NCBI RefSeq assembly: GCF_021049285.1 | Contig: NZ_CP088017.1 | Location: forward strand, 3,855,380 to 3,919,379 | Direction of reading: 5' to 3' | DNA: 64,000 nt | Origin: Ruania halotolerans | Lineage (GTDB): Bacteria; Actinomycetota; Actinomycetes; Actinomycetales; Beutenbergiaceae | In this document: positions 17,719 through 27,049 of the stretch, one piece after another | Numbering within the stretch: position 1 is the first letter of the stretch | Layout: every line of letters starts with the position of its first letter | Translations under genes and position numbers: made by a program | The notes under the pieces: generated by a model | What the model was told of the DNA's origin: nothing | What the model saw: only the letters and a program-made list of their open reading frames with translations | Databases searched by the model: none

Positions 17719-18872
17719 GCGTGATCACCGCGGTGCGGCTGACCCCGGTCAACGTCGCCCGATCGACCGGCTTCGTCTGCGGGCACGTCATCGTCGAACT
17801 CGATACCGACGACGGGCTCCTCGGCATCGGCGAGATGTCCGACCTGCAGCACCTGCCCCGGTTCCACCCTGACGTGGATGACCTGACCTCGACGTTGCAG
17901 GCGATGCTCATCGGCGCTGACATCTGGAACACGAACCGGCTGACGGGGCTACTCGCCGAGGCCTTTCCTCCTGCCGGAACCCTCTACGACAAGGGCGCGG
18001 TGATCCGCTGTGGCGTCGACATCGCACTCTGGGACCTACGCGGCAAGGCCACCGGGCGCAGCGTGACCTCCCTGCTCGGCGGGGCGGTGCGCGAGGCACT
18101 CCCGGTCGCCTATCCGATCTTCCGCCAGCGCAGCGAGGCTGACGTCGCGGCCAACCTCGAGGTGGTCGCTGATCGCCTGGCGGGCGGGTTCTCGATGTTC
18201 CGGATCTACGTCGGCGGAGACCTGGACCTCGACGAGCAGTTCCTGCGCCTGCTGCGCGAACGGTTCGCCGAACGGATTCAGATCAAATCCCTCGACTTCT
18301 CCAACCTCCTGGACGCGCCTGCCGCCATCCGCTTCATCGAGCGCACTCGCGATGTCGACTACGCCCTGGTGGAGGCCCCCGCGTACGAAGGTGACATCGA
18401 CGGCCTGGCCGAGGTGCGCCGTCGGACCTTGATCCCCGTCAGCGAGCACATCTACGACGCCCGTTCGGCCCTCCGGCTCGCCTCCGAGCGTGCCGTGGAC
18501 GTGTTCAACGTGGGGCTGTTCGCCCTCGGGGGCATTACCCCCGCCCAGCAGGTCATCGCCATTGCTGAGGCGGCCCGCCTCGAGTGCCTCATCGGCACCA
18601 CCCAGGAACTCTCGATCGGGACCGCAGCCGCCGCACACCTGGGACTGGCGACCGTGAGCGCGCGGGTCGCTGCCGACCCGGTCGGACCACTGCTCTACGA
18701 CGGCGACGTCGTCACCGACCCGGTGACCTACCGCGAGGGCCGGCTGACGGCGCCGACCGGACCCGGGCTGGGGATGACCATCGACGCTGATCGTCTGCTG
18801 CAGGCATCCGGTCCGTTGCGCTGGGATGCCGGTTCCGGTTCGGTGATCGATCGGGTGAGGGTGAAACCATGA
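17715..18872 (+). CDS. Enolase-superfamily sugar-acid dehydratase-like protein (MR/MLE group)
   Basis: The 385-residue protein has the capping N-terminal domain and the (beta/alpha)7 barrel of the mandelate racemase/muconate lactonizing group. Putative metal ligands are D194 (LDFSN), E220 (LVEAP) and E244 (VSEH). The usual catalytic K-x-K is replaced by R163-I-Y165 in MFRIYVGG, and the barrel strand that should carry the Lys or His dyad reads DVFNVGLFALGG. Activity may therefore differ from ordinary aldonate dehydratases. Starts on GTG overlapping the regulator stop and overlaps the SDR by ATGA. Expected role is dehydration of an aldonate to a 2-keto-3-deoxy acid. Confidence 0.85.
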   Translation: MSVITAVRLTPVNVARSTGFVCGHVIVELDTDDGLLGIGEMSDLQHLPRFHPDVDDLTSTLQAMLIGADIWNTNRLTGLLAEAFPPAGTLYDKGAVIRCGVDIALWDLRGKATGRSVTSLLGGAVREALPVAYPIFRQRSEADVAANLEVVADRLAGGFSMFRIYVGGDLDLDEQFLRLLRERFAERIQIKSLDFSNLLDAPAAIRFIERTRDVDYALVEAPAYEGDIDGLAEVRRRTLIPVSEHIYDARSALRLASERAVDVFNVGLFALGGITPAQQVIAIAEAARLECLIGTTQELSIGTAAAAHLGLATVSARVAADPVGPLLYDGDVVTDPVTYREGRLTAPTGPGLGMTIDADRLLQASGPLRWDAGSGSVIDRVRVKP

Positions 18873-19675
18873 ACGCGGGGCGGTTCGCCGGCGCGCGGGT
18901 GCTGATCACCGGCGGGTCGCGCAACATCGGGCGAGCGATCACCGAACGGTTCGCCGCGGAAGGCGCGCACGTCGCGATCAACACCGTGGTCGAGGGTGAG
19001 GCCGAGGAACTCGCCGGTCTGCTGCGCACCGGGAGTCGCCGGGCGATCGCCGTGCCGGCGGACGTCTCCGACCCGGCGGCCGTGGAGCACATGCTGGCGC
19101 GGGTCGAGTCCGAACTCGGGGGAATCGACGTGCTGGTCAACAACGCCGCCGTGCCGATGCTCGGGCGCGTACCGTTCTTCGACCTGACGCTGGCCGAGTG
19201 GGACCGGCAGTTCGCGGTGGGGGCGCGGGGAACCTATCTGTGCACCCGGGGGGCAGCCGAGCGGATGGTGGGCGGCGGCAGCATCATCAACATCTCCTCC
19301 ATCGGGGCCACCAAGGCGCACCGGGAGGCGGTCGCCTACGACGCGACCAAGGGCGCGATTGAGGCGTTCACACGCGCTGCCGCGCTGGAACTGGCGCCCC
19401 ACCGGATCCGCGTCAACGCCATCGCACCGGGTGCGATCTCGAACGCGCGATACCAGGGCGAAGATCCCGCCGTCCAGCAGGCTGAGGTCACCCCCATCCC
19501 ACTCGGGCGCGCAGGCACCGGCGGTGAGGTGGCCGGTCTCGCCGCCTACCTCGCCTCGCCGGAGGCGGCCTACATCACCGGGCAGGTCATCACCATCGAC
19601 GGCGGCCTCAGCGTCCAGGCCAGGCAGGCCACGGCCGAGATCGCGCTCGTCTCTGAGCGGGAAGGTTCTGCATGA
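18869..19675 (+). CDS. Short-chain dehydrogenase/reductase (SDR), probable sugar dehydrogenase
   Basis: A classical 268-residue SDR: nucleotide-binding TGGSRNIGRA (14-23), NNAA (91-94), and the S144, Y157, K161 active site (ISS...YDATK). The C-terminal TGQVITIDGGLSVQ is typical of FabG-like enzymes. By context it most likely oxidises an aldose or a sugar-acid hydroxyl with NAD(P) in the cytosol. Four-nucleotide overlaps on both sides tie it to the dehydratase and aldolase genes. Substrate is inferred from neighbours only. Confidence 0.93.
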   Translation: MNAGRFAGARVLITGGSRNIGRAITERFAAEGAHVAINTVVEGEAEELAGLLRTGSRRAIAVPADVSDPAAVEHMLARVESELGGIDVLVNNAAVPMLGRVPFFDLTLAEWDRQFAVGARGTYLCTRGAAERMVGGGSIINISSIGATKAHREAVAYDATKGAIEAFTRAAALELAPHRIRVNAIAPGAISNARYQGEDPAVQQAEVTPIPLGRAGTGGEVAGLAAYLASPEAAYITGQVITIDGGLSVQARQATAEIALVSEREGSA

Positions 19676-20574
19676 GGATCGAGCTCGACGGCGTCACCGC
19701 CGTGCTCGTCACCGGGTACCGCGACGGGACCACACAGGTGAACCAGGACGCAGTGTCCGCCCTGGCCGCCCATGTCAGCAACGGCGGGGTTCCGGTATTG
19801 ACCGCACTGGGCAACACCGCCGAGGTGCATCAGCTTCAAGGCCCCGAACGGAGTGCGGTGCTGCAGGCCGTGGCCTCAGCCGGGCACTCCGGCACGCTGC
19901 TCGCTGGGGTCGCGGGCCCGATGGCCGGGATGCTCGAGGAGATCGAGCTCGCGCATGCCCTCGGTTACCACGCGGCGATGGTGCACGAACCCGCCGACCC
20001 GTTCGGTGACGGAACCGGTCTCGTCCGCTTCTACACCGAACTCGCGCACATGTCTGCGCTGCCGCTGGTGCTGTACCTGCGCACCACGCGCCTGTCGGTC
20101 GCGCAGCTGCGCGACCTCGCCGACCACCAGCGCGTGGTCGGCATCAAGTACGCGCGACCCGATCTGCACACCCTCGGATCGCTGCTGCGGGACGGGTCCG
20201 GGTCCCGATGCACGTGGATCAACGGTCTGGCCGAATGGAACAGCCCCGCATTTGCCGCGATCGGCGTCACCTCATTCACCTCAGGCATTGCCAACGCCCG
20301 CCCGGAGATCGCGATGGCCGTGCACCGTGGCCTCACCACCGGCGATCTGACCGCGGTGCACCGCCTGATCGAGGAGTACGTCGGCCCGGTGGAGGCGCTA
20401 CGGGCCGAAGGCTCTGGCCGCTACAACGTCTCGGTCATCAAGGCGCTGCTGCGCTGGGAGGGCCTGGAGCTGGGCGGGGTGCGAGCACCGCACGGCGAAC
20501 TCGACGAGGCGGCGCTGGCACGGCTGGCCACGGTCTCGACGCTCCCGGCGGCGATAGCCTCGGCCACGACCTGA
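19672..20574 (+). CDS. DapA/DHDPS family aldolase, probable 2-keto-3-deoxy-sugar-acid aldolase
   Basis: The 300-residue (beta/alpha)8 protein carries the Schiff-base lysine K159 in VVGIKYARPD and a tyrosine Y135 in PLVLYLR at the usual proton-relay position. In a sugar-acid operon this family generally cleaves or dehydrates 2-keto-3-deoxy acids rather than making dihydrodipicolinate. It follows the SDR with an ATGA overlap and precedes the D-2-hydroxyacid dehydrogenase by 22 nt. Whether it is an aldolase or a keto-deoxy-glucarate-type dehydratase cannot be told from sequence. Confidence 0.9.
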   Translation: MRIELDGVTAVLVTGYRDGTTQVNQDAVSALAAHVSNGGVPVLTALGNTAEVHQLQGPERSAVLQAVASAGHSGTLLAGVAGPMAGMLEEIELAHALGYHAAMVHEPADPFGDGTGLVRFYTELAHMSALPLVLYLRTTRLSVAQLRDLADHQRVVGIKYARPDLHTLGSLLRDGSGSRCTWINGLAEWNSPAFAAIGVTSFTSGIANARPEIAMAVHRGLTTGDLTAVHRLIEEYVGPVEALRAEGSGRYNVSVIKALLRWEGLELGGVRAPHGELDEAALARLATVSTLPAAIASATT

Positions 20575-20596
20575 GCATCCTGACCGAGGGAGAGAC

Positions 20597-21601
20597 ATGA
20601 CCGCACCGCGCCCAGTGGCCGGCTACCTACTCGATCCGAACGCCCTGGAGGCCGTCTTCGGAAGCGCCGAACGAGCACGGGTGGACACGCTGCTCACCAT
20701 CAGTGACGACGTGCACGCCACCAAGGAGTCCCTCCTCGCCTCCCCTCGGTTGGCGCAGATGGAGGTGCTCATCGCCGGCTGGGGCACGCCCCGCCTGACG
20801 CCGGAGCTGCTCGAGAAGATGCCGTCGCTGCGACTGGTGCTCTACTCCGCCGGATCGATCCGCCCTCTGGTCACGGAGGAGTTCTGGGAACGCGACATCG
20901 ACCTAGTCTCAGCTGCCGACGCCAACAACGACCCGGTGGCGGAGTACGTGGTGGCGAACACGGTCCTGGCGCTCAAGGGCGAGCACCGCGCGATGACGCA
21001 TTTGCGCGCCACACAGACGTTCCTGCCCGATCACACCGGCCTGGGGATCGACGAACGGCGGATCGGTTTGGTCGGCTTCGGCTCGATAGCGCGCAAGGTC
21101 GCCGAGCGGCTGCGCCGCTTCGGCCACCACATCGGCGTGTGGGACCCGTACCTGGACGAACGGGACGCCGTCGGCGTTCACCGGCACGAGACATTGACGG
21201 AACTGTTCGCAGGCAGCGACGTGGTGAGCATCCACGCGCCCTGGATCGCCGGGGAGAACGACCAGCTGGTGGGCGCGGAGGCCCTCGCTGCGCTGCCCCA
21301 TGGCGCGACGTTGATCAACACCGCCCGCGGCGCCCTGGTGGACGAGGACGCCCTGGTGGACCTGCTGCGCCGGCGGCACGACCTGTACGCCATCCTCGAT
21401 GTGACCTGGCCGGAGCCGCCCCCGAGCGGCAGCCCCTTGTACGACCTGGAGAACGTCAAACTCACGGGGCACATCGCCGGCAGCATCGGCACCGAACGCC
21501 GGGCGCTGGGCAGGCTCGTGGTCGGCGAGCTGGAGCGCTGGATCGACGGCCGGCCGCTCGAGCATCAAGTGACCGTGGGTGCCGCGCGGCTACGCGCCTG
21601 A
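20597..21601 (+). CDS. D-isomer-specific 2-hydroxyacid dehydrogenase
   Basis: A 334-residue NAD(P)-dependent enzyme with a Rossmann motif at G160-F-G162-S-I-A (sixth position Ala, not Gly) and the catalytic set R244 (NTARGALVD), E273 (TWPEPP) and H292 (TGHIAGSIG). GAGGGAGAG immediately upstream is a strong ribosome site. It could reduce a 2-keto acid such as glyoxylate, pyruvate or a tartronate-type product released by the aldolase. Cytosolic. Exact substrate unknown. Confidence 0.92.
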   Translation: MTAPRPVAGYLLDPNALEAVFGSAERARVDTLLTISDDVHATKESLLASPRLAQMEVLIAGWGTPRLTPELLEKMPSLRLVLYSAGSIRPLVTEEFWERDIDLVSAADANNDPVAEYVVANTVLALKGEHRAMTHLRATQTFLPDHTGLGIDERRIGLVGFGSIARKVAERLRRFGHHIGVWDPYLDERDAVGVHRHETLTELFAGSDVVSIHAPWIAGENDQLVGAEALAALPHGATLINTARGALVDEDALVDLLRRRHDLYAILDVTWPEPPPSGSPLYDLENVKLTGHIAGSIGTERRALGRLVVGELERWIDGRPLEHQVTVGAARLRA

Positions 21602-21646
21602 CCGCGACCAACCCCCTCCATCCCCGACGCGCACCCGAGGAGTCCC

Positions 21647-23800
21647 ATGTCCAGCGACCGCATCGAGGTGTTCGTGCACCCGAACGGCTCACGCTACGCC
21701 GACGGCTCCCAGGGCTATCCGGTGGGTTCACTCCTGACGGCGATGGCCCTGATCCGCTCCCGGCGCACCCCGGGCCAGCGCGCCGTGGCGTGGGTCGCCG
21801 GTGGTCGCTACAGCCATCACGAGACGCTGGCGCTGGGGCCGGCGGATTCCTTCACCTCCTTCGTCGCCCTCGATCCGCAGGACCCGCCGGTCTTCGACGG
21901 ATCCGCAGCGATCACCGGCTGGCGGCCCGTCACCGTCAACGGTCACGAGGTGCTGGCGGCCCCGGCACCGGCGCACGGTGGCCGTGCGTTGTACCTGGAG
22001 GGAGAGCGCCGCTCCCGCCCGCGCCTGCCCCGCACCGGGCGGCTGCGCATGGACAGCGCCGGCGACCTCGACCCCGCGGCTCACGGCGTGGGCACCATGT
22101 TCGACGGGGGCGACACGTTCACCTTCGCCGAAGGTGACATCCCGCAGTTGTCCGAGCCGGAGCGGGTGGAGGTGGTCGTCCCGCACTACTGGGTACAGGA
22201 GCGCCTGCCGATCGGCAGTATCGACCACCAGACGCGGACTGTCGTCAGCCCGTACCGCAGCCTGTTCGCGCTGCGCGACGACAGTGCGAAGACTTTCGCG
22301 ACCTACTTCCTCGACAACGTCGTGGAGGCGCTCGGCGAGGCGGGCGGTGAGTGGTACCTGGACGCCTCTGGCGCCGTCAGCGGTCTGGGCTCGGCACACG
22401 TGCTCTACGCCCCGCTTCCGGGGGAGGATCCGGGGTCCCTGCGGGCCCAACTGCCAGTGATCGACGTCTTTGTCCGGATCGAGGGCAGTGCCGCGGAGCC
22501 CGTGCGAGAGGTGCGCTTCGAGCACATTGAGTTCGCCTACGCGGACTTCCGGACTGCACCCTCAGCGGTTCCGCCGTTCGGCGTGCGGGAGGACCCGCTC
22601 CTGCCCGCGGGCGAGTACGGCAGCGACATCCAAGCCGCCAGCCAGATCCCGGCCGCGGTGCAGCTGCGGTACGCCCACGCCTGCGCCATCATCGGTGGCG
22701 GCGTCTCCCACGTCGGCGGCTACGGCATCGAGCTCGGCGAAGGCACCCGTGGTGCCCTGCTCTCCGGGATCGAACTCACCGACCTGGGTGCCGGCGGCGT
22801 CCGGGCGGGCGGCAGCGCTGAGGCAACGTCGCCGGGGTTCGTCAGTCACAACGAGATCAGCGATTGCACGATCCGCTCCGGCGGGCGCGTCTACCCCGGC
22901 TGCGTGGGCATTCTGGTCCAGCACGGCGCGCATCACGTCATCGCCCACAACGAGATCGCGGACATGCTCTACACGGCGATCTCGGTGGGATGGGTCTGGG
23001 ACTACCACGCCAGCTCGTCGGTCGGGAACATCATCGAGGGCAACCACCTGCACCACCTCGGCCAGGGAGAGCTCAACGACATGGGCGGCATCTACCTGCT
23101 CGGGATCGCGCCGGGCACCGTGGTCCGCCGCAACCACATCCACGACGTGCAATGCCGCAACTACGGCGGCTGGGGCATCTATCTGGACGAGGCGTCCTCG
23201 CACGTAATCGTCGAGGGCAACGCCGTGCACGACACCTCCAGCCACTGCATGCACCTGCACTACGGACGCGAGAACATCGTCCGGGACAACCTCTTCGCGT
23301 TCGGTGGCGAGGGGCAGGTGGCGATCACCCGGCCCGAGGATCAGGTGGGGCTCACCATGATGAACAACGTGATCCTCGGGCATGGTCGACCGGCCTTCGG
23401 TGGACACCATGACCGCCCGGACGACGTGCGCGCGTTCAACGTCCGCAGCGATCTCAACCTCATCTGGGACTACGCGCCCGCACCGGGTGCTGTGATAGCG
23501 GCCAACGGGCGAGTCGAAGTCGCCGACGGGCATCGCAGCTGGTCGCTTGTGCACGGCGCGGACGAGGAATGGCTCGCGGCAGGTCGCGACGCCCATTCTG
23601 GCGTCTCCGATCCGCTGCTGCAGGACCCTCGCGCCGGCGACTTCACCCCACTCCCGGACTCGCCCGCCCACGATCTGCAGACCGCCCTCGCAGCGATCAC
23701 CGACGCCGGACCCCGCCCGGCCGACCGGCGCCGGCACCCGTCCGGGCAGTCAACGCTGCCGGACCCGACCCCACCCACACGCGCACGATCAGTCTTCTAG
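21647..23800 (+). CDS. Right-handed parallel beta-helix repeat protein
   Basis: The 717-residue protein begins with an N-terminal beta region that starts the solenoid (IEVFVHPNGSRYADGSQGYP; typical of beta-helix polysaccharide enzymes). A long parallel beta-helix follows, whose turns show repeated N-x-I and H-N-x-I patterns (VSHNEISDCTI, IAHNEIADML, IEGNHLHHL, RRNHIHDV, VEGNAVHDT). It has no signal peptide. Proteins of this layout include uronic-acid lyases, epimerases and glycosidases; no family-specific catalytic motif is evident. GAGGAG lies 6 nt before ATG. It ends the sugar-acid operon, just before a palindromic repeat. Confidence 0.85.
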   Translation: MSSDRIEVFVHPNGSRYADGSQGYPVGSLLTAMALIRSRRTPGQRAVAWVAGGRYSHHETLALGPADSFTSFVALDPQDPPVFDGSAAITGWRPVTVNGHEVLAAPAPAHGGRALYLEGERRSRPRLPRTGRLRMDSAGDLDPAAHGVGTMFDGGDTFTFAEGDIPQLSEPERVEVVVPHYWVQERLPIGSIDHQTRTVVSPYRSLFALRDDSAKTFATYFLDNVVEALGEAGGEWYLDASGAVSGLGSAHVLYAPLPGEDPGSLRAQLPVIDVFVRIEGSAAEPVREVRFEHIEFAYADFRTAPSAVPPFGVREDPLLPAGEYGSDIQAASQIPAAVQLRYAHACAIIGGGVSHVGGYGIELGEGTRGALLSGIELTDLGAGGVRAGGSAEATSPGFVSHNEISDCTIRSGGRVYPGCVGILVQHGAHHVIAHNEIADMLYTAISVGWVWDYHASSSVGNIIEGNHLHHLGQGELNDMGGIYLLGIAPGTVVRRNHIHDVQCRNYGGWGIYLDEASSHVIVEGNAVHDTSSHCMHLHYGRENIVRDNLFAFGGEGQVAITRPEDQVGLTMMNNVILGHGRPAFGGHHDRPDDVRAFNVRSDLNLIWDYAPAPGAVIAANGRVEVADGHRSWSLVHGADEEWLAAGRDAHSGVSDPLLQDPRAGDFTPLPDSPAHDLQTALAAITDAGPRPADRRRHPSGQSTLPDPTPPTRARSVF

Positions 23801-23820
23801 CGACGCAGCGCCCACTGAAG

Positions 23821-23867
23821 CCCTTGTGGTGTGGATCCGGTGCGCCACGTGCATTGGATCCACATCG
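23821..23867. repeat. Palindromic repeat, copy 1
   Basis: A perfect 9-bp inverted repeat TGTGGATCC (23830-23838) and GGATCCACA (23856-23864) is embedded in a 23-nt segment (23821-23843) that recurs identically at 24936-24958. It sits between converging genes and could also end transcription. Copy 2 lies on the far side of the DUF559-like gene. Confidence 0.7.
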
Positions 23868-24837
23868 TTAGCGGTCCGGGTCCGGCTGCGGGCACGCCGG
23901 GCAGGGGCGCGGGGTGCCACGCCAGCCGCGGTTGCGCAGGATCGTCGCGATCCACCCGGCTGTGCGGCACGGGGTGGTGAACACCAAGCCGTAGGTGACG
24001 CGCGCCGTGGGAGCACCCGTGGCGGCCAGGCTCTGCCAGGTCACGGTCGGCATCGTTGTCGCGCGCGGCGGCACCGGAGTGGAAGGCATAACCGTCGAGT
24101 TCGACCACCAGTGAGTACCGCTCGTACCGAACGTCCTGAAAGGTGGTGGCGCCCGTGGCGGCGCTGACATACTGCCGGCTCGCACGCGGCAGACCGTGGG
24201 CACGCTCGATGCGGTCGCGGTAGCCGCGCTCGAGCACCGAGCATGCGCCGTCTCGCACATCGGTCAGCATGCCGGCGATCATCGTCCGGCCGTGGACACG
24301 ACTCCTGGCCTCGAGTGTGGCCAGGATCCGCTCGATCGTGGTCTGCCTCGAGCCCACTACCCGCGCAAGGTCAGCGAACGCGCCAGCAACATCGCCGACG
24401 CGGATCTTCGCCGACATGCCATCGATGGTCGCGTGATCGATCCGCAACCGCGGTGGCGAGCGCTGCCACAGGACCCGCTGCTGCAGGCCAGTAGTGCAGT
24501 GAACCACCACGCCGTCCTGCGCGCTGACCGTCCGCCCACGAGCGATCGCGATGTGCACTCTGCCGGGCGGTGGGCCTGGTAGCGCCGAGGGGCCGGCAAG
24601 CGCCGCAGGCCAAGCCCCGAGCACCGCGGCCCACTCCCGCTGGCGCCGCGTCAACGGGCCGGTGTGGTCCACGTACACGCCAGGATGGATCCGCCGGATC
24701 TCGCGCCGTCGAACCAATCGCTGCAGATCGTGAGGTTCGGCGCCGGCCTCGAACAGCTGCCGGCGTGTGATGACACCGTCCTGCCGCAGCCGCAACTCCA
24801 CCACCGCCGGGTGAGTGATCTCGAGTCGCGACCTCAT
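23868..24837 (-). pseudogene. AbiEi/DUF559-like (Vsr-fold) gene with a frameshift
   Basis: The N-terminal part (MRSRLEITHPAVVELRLRQD, ITRRQLFEAGAEPHDLQRLV, IHPGVYVD) is the winged-helix/AbiEi-antitoxin-like region found in a large actinobacterial family. The C-terminal part, YSLVVELDGYAFHSGAAARD, is the start of the DUF559/Vsr endonuclease-like core. Near 24024-24045 the coding signal leaves this frame and resumes one frame away with TARVTYGLVFTTPC and RTAGWIATILRNRGW, ending at 23868. The frame that stays open past the break yields nonsense down to 23797. Real inactivation or a base-call error are both possible. Function of the intact family is uncertain. Confidence 0.75.
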
Positions 24838-24935
24838 GCGCGCCCACCGTGCCAGATCGACGTGGCCACCACGCCCGGACCGTCGGCTGCGGTGGACAGG
24901 CAGCCATCGGCGCGTAGCTGTGGACGACGCCCGCC

Positions 24936-24986
24936 CCCTTGTGGTGTGGATCCGGTGCACGACGCACACCGAATTCACACCACAAG
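24936..24986. repeat. Palindromic repeat, copy 2
   Basis: A 20-bp inverted repeat (arms 24938-24957 and 24967-24986, 18 of 20 positions pair, 9-nt loop) whose left arm belongs to the 23-nt block shared exactly with copy 1. It lies between the pgi stop and the start of the DUF559-like gene, so it could act as a pgi terminator, but identity to copy 1 points to a dispersed repeat family. Confidence 0.8.
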
Positions 24987-25030
24987 CGGGCCGCGCGACC
25001 GCCGCCACGAGTAGGGAGCGACCCGCCAGA

Positions 25031-26713
25031 TCAGCCGCGCAGTTCGAGGTACTTCTCGATCAGCGCCTTCGTGGAGGCGTCCTGGCTCTCGAGCGCTTCG
25101 GCGTCCCCGGCCACGGCGGGCGCGAGCTCACCGGCAAGCTGCTTGCCCAGTTCCACCCCCCATTGGTCGAAGGAGTCGATCCCCCAGACCACGCCCTGCA
25201 CGAAAGTGATGTGCTCGTACAGAGCGATGAGCTGGCCGAGCACGGACGGTGTCAGCGCCGAGGCGAGGATGGACGTCGTCGGCCGGTTGCCCTCGAACAC
25301 CCGCGCCGGGACGATCGCCTCGGCCGTTCCCTCCGCACGGACCTCCTCAGCAGTCTTACCGAACGCCAGCGCCTTGGTCTGCGCGAAGAAGTTCGCGAGG
25401 AACAGCCCGTGGACATCCGTCTCGCCATCTCGCAGCGGGTGCGCCGGATTCGCGACGGCGATGAAGTCGGCCGGAATGAGGCGGGTGCCCTGGTGGATCA
25501 GCTGGTAGAAGGCATGCTGGCCGTTCGTTCCGGGCTCGCCCCAGAAGATCTCCCCGGTGTCAGTGGTGACCGGGGAGCCGTCCCAGCGCACGCTCTTGCC
25601 GTTGGACTCCATGGTGAGCTGCTGCAGGTACGCGGGGAAGCGGTGCAGGTGCTGGGCATAAGGAAGCACGGCGTGACTCTCCGCACCGAGGAAGTTCACG
25701 TACCAGACGTTCAGCAGCCCCATCAGCACCGGCACGTTCTGTGCCAGCGGGGTGGTACGCAGATGCTCGTCCACGGCATGGAAGCCGGCCAGGAACTCCG
25801 CGAAGCGCGCTGGGCCGATCGCGATCACCAGCGAGGTGCCGATCGCCGAGTCCACGGAGTAGCGCCCGCCCACCCAATCCCAGAACCCGAACGCGTTCTC
25901 CGGGTCGATGCCGAAGGCGGCCACCTTGTCGAGTGCGGTGGAGACGGCCACGAAGTGCTTCGACACGGCCCCGGTGCGCGCCTCCTCGGAATCCTCGATG
26001 GCGTCGGCGGCCTGCAGGTTCTCCCAGAGCCACGCGCGGGCCATCCGTGCGTTGGTGAGGGTCTCCAGGGTGCCGAACGTCTTGGAGGCAACGATGAACA
26101 GCGTGGTCTCCGGGTCCAGGTCCTTGGTCGACTCGGCCACGTCGGTGGGGTCGATGTTGGAGACGAACCGCACCTCGAGGCCACCGGCCACGTAGGGCTG
26201 CAGCGCCTCGTACGCCATCACCGGGCCGAGGTCGGAGCCGCCGATGCCGATGTTGACCACCGTGCGCACCGGCCGGCCGGTCACCCCGGTCCACTCCCCG
26301 CTGCGCACCTTCTCAGCGAATGCGTACACCTTGGCGAGTTCGGCGTGCACATCGGCGTCCACGTCCTGTCCGTCCACGTGCAGCGGCGGCTGCGCACCGG
26401 CCGGCCGGCGCAGCGCGGTATGCAGGACGGCCCGGTCCTCGGTGACGTTGATGTGGTCGCCGCGGAACATCGCCTCGATACGGTCGCCCAGGTGCACATC
26501 CTCGGCGAGGCGGACCAGCAATTGCAACGTCTCGTCGGTGACGAGGTTCTTCGACAGATCCACGTGCAGATCGGCCACCTGGTGGGTGTGGCGGCCCGCG
26601 CGCGCAGGGTCGTCGGCGAACCAGCCCCGCAGATCCGGCTCGAGGGTGCGGCAGTGGTCGATCAGCTCGGTCCAGGCGGCGGTGCTGGTGGCGTCGATGG
26701 GGGTGCTGGTCAC
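25031..26713 (-). CDS. pgi: Glucose-6-phosphate isomerase
   Basis: The 560-residue protein interconverts glucose-6-phosphate and fructose-6-phosphate in glycolysis. Family blocks are clear: [19 protein letters not shown], a [12 protein letters not shown] block, [16 protein letters not shown], and [19 protein letters not shown]. The length is normal for the long bacterial form. GTG at 26713 is chosen because AGGGAGA lies 6 nt upstream and [16 protein letters not shown] matches the family start; the longer frame adds a Cys/Arg-rich stretch. Divergent from the small coiled-coil gene with only a 54-bp gap. Confidence 0.97.
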   Translation of the reverse strand: MTSTPIDATSTAAWTELIDHCRTLEPDLRGWFADDPARAGRHTHQVADLHVDLSKNLVTDETLQLLVRLAEDVHLGDRIEAMFRGDHINVTEDRAVLHTALRRPAGAQPPLHVDGQDVDADVHAELAKVYAFAEKVRSGEWTGVTGRPVRTVVNIGIGGSDLGPVMAYEALQPYVAGGLEVRFVSNIDPTDVAESTKDLDPETTLFIVASKTFGTLETLTNARMARAWLWENLQAADAIEDSEEARTGAVSKHFVAVSTALDKVAAFGIDPENAFGFWDWVGGRYSVDSAIGTSLVIAIGPARFAEFLAGFHAVDEHLRTTPLAQNVPVLMGLLNVWYVNFLGAESHAVLPYAQHLHRFPAYLQQLTMESNGKSVRWDGSPVTTDTGEIFWGEPGTNGQHAFYQLIHQGTRLIPADFIAVANPAHPLRDGETDVHGLFLANFFAQTKALAFGKTAEEVRAEGTAEAIVPARVFEGNRPTTSILASALTPSVLGQLIALYEHITFVQGVVWGIDSFDQWGVELGKQLAGELAPAVAGDAEALESQDASTKALIEKYLELRG

Positions 26714-26767
26714 GGTTTCTCCCTGACGAGGCGCGGCGGGTGACGCCTCACACGGTAGCCTCGCAGT

Positions 26768-27049
26768 GTGGACAGTGCAGACTTCCGCCACCGGATGCTC
26801 GAGATCCAGGCCGAACTCACCGAACTCGATCCGACGGCCGAGGGTGCAGCCGATCGGGCGCAGGAGCTCGCCGACGAGATCGACCAGTTGGCCGCCGAGC
26901 AGCGCGAACGTGCCAATGACCTCGCCGCGAGAGCGTTCGAAGCCAAGGTGGCGCGGACCGGGGTAGGGGCACCGGAGCGGCTCACCGATGCCGTCGAACG
27001 CCTCACCGATGCAGAGGGGAAGCCAGCGCCCTCGGGTGACGCTCGATGA
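26768..27049 (+). CDS. Small coiled-coil protein of unknown function
   Basis: A 93-residue acidic, helical protein starting on GTG ([20 protein letters not shown]). Heptad-like spacing of Leu/Ile/Ala between about residues 8 and 65 predicts a coiled coil; the C-terminus is disordered. It overlaps the following acyltransferase-MazG gene by ATGA, so it is probably co-translated with it. No domain was recognised. Confidence 0.75.
   Translation: MDSADFRHRMLEIQAELTELDPTAEGAADRAQELADEIDQLAAEQRERANDLAARAFEAKVARTGVGAPERLTDAVERLTDAEGKPAPSGDAR

Noticed and set aside
125-23800. A biosynthetic gene cluster for a natural product
   Set aside because: The CoA enzymes and acetyltransferase could suggest one, but transporter lipoprotein, glycosidases, aldolase and semialdehyde dehydrogenase fit catabolism; no synthase or tailoring set is present.
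23868-24837. A working type IV toxin-antitoxin pair
   Set aside because: Only one gene with an AbiEi-like head is present, no AbiEii-type nucleotidyltransferase lies beside it, and the gene is frameshifted.
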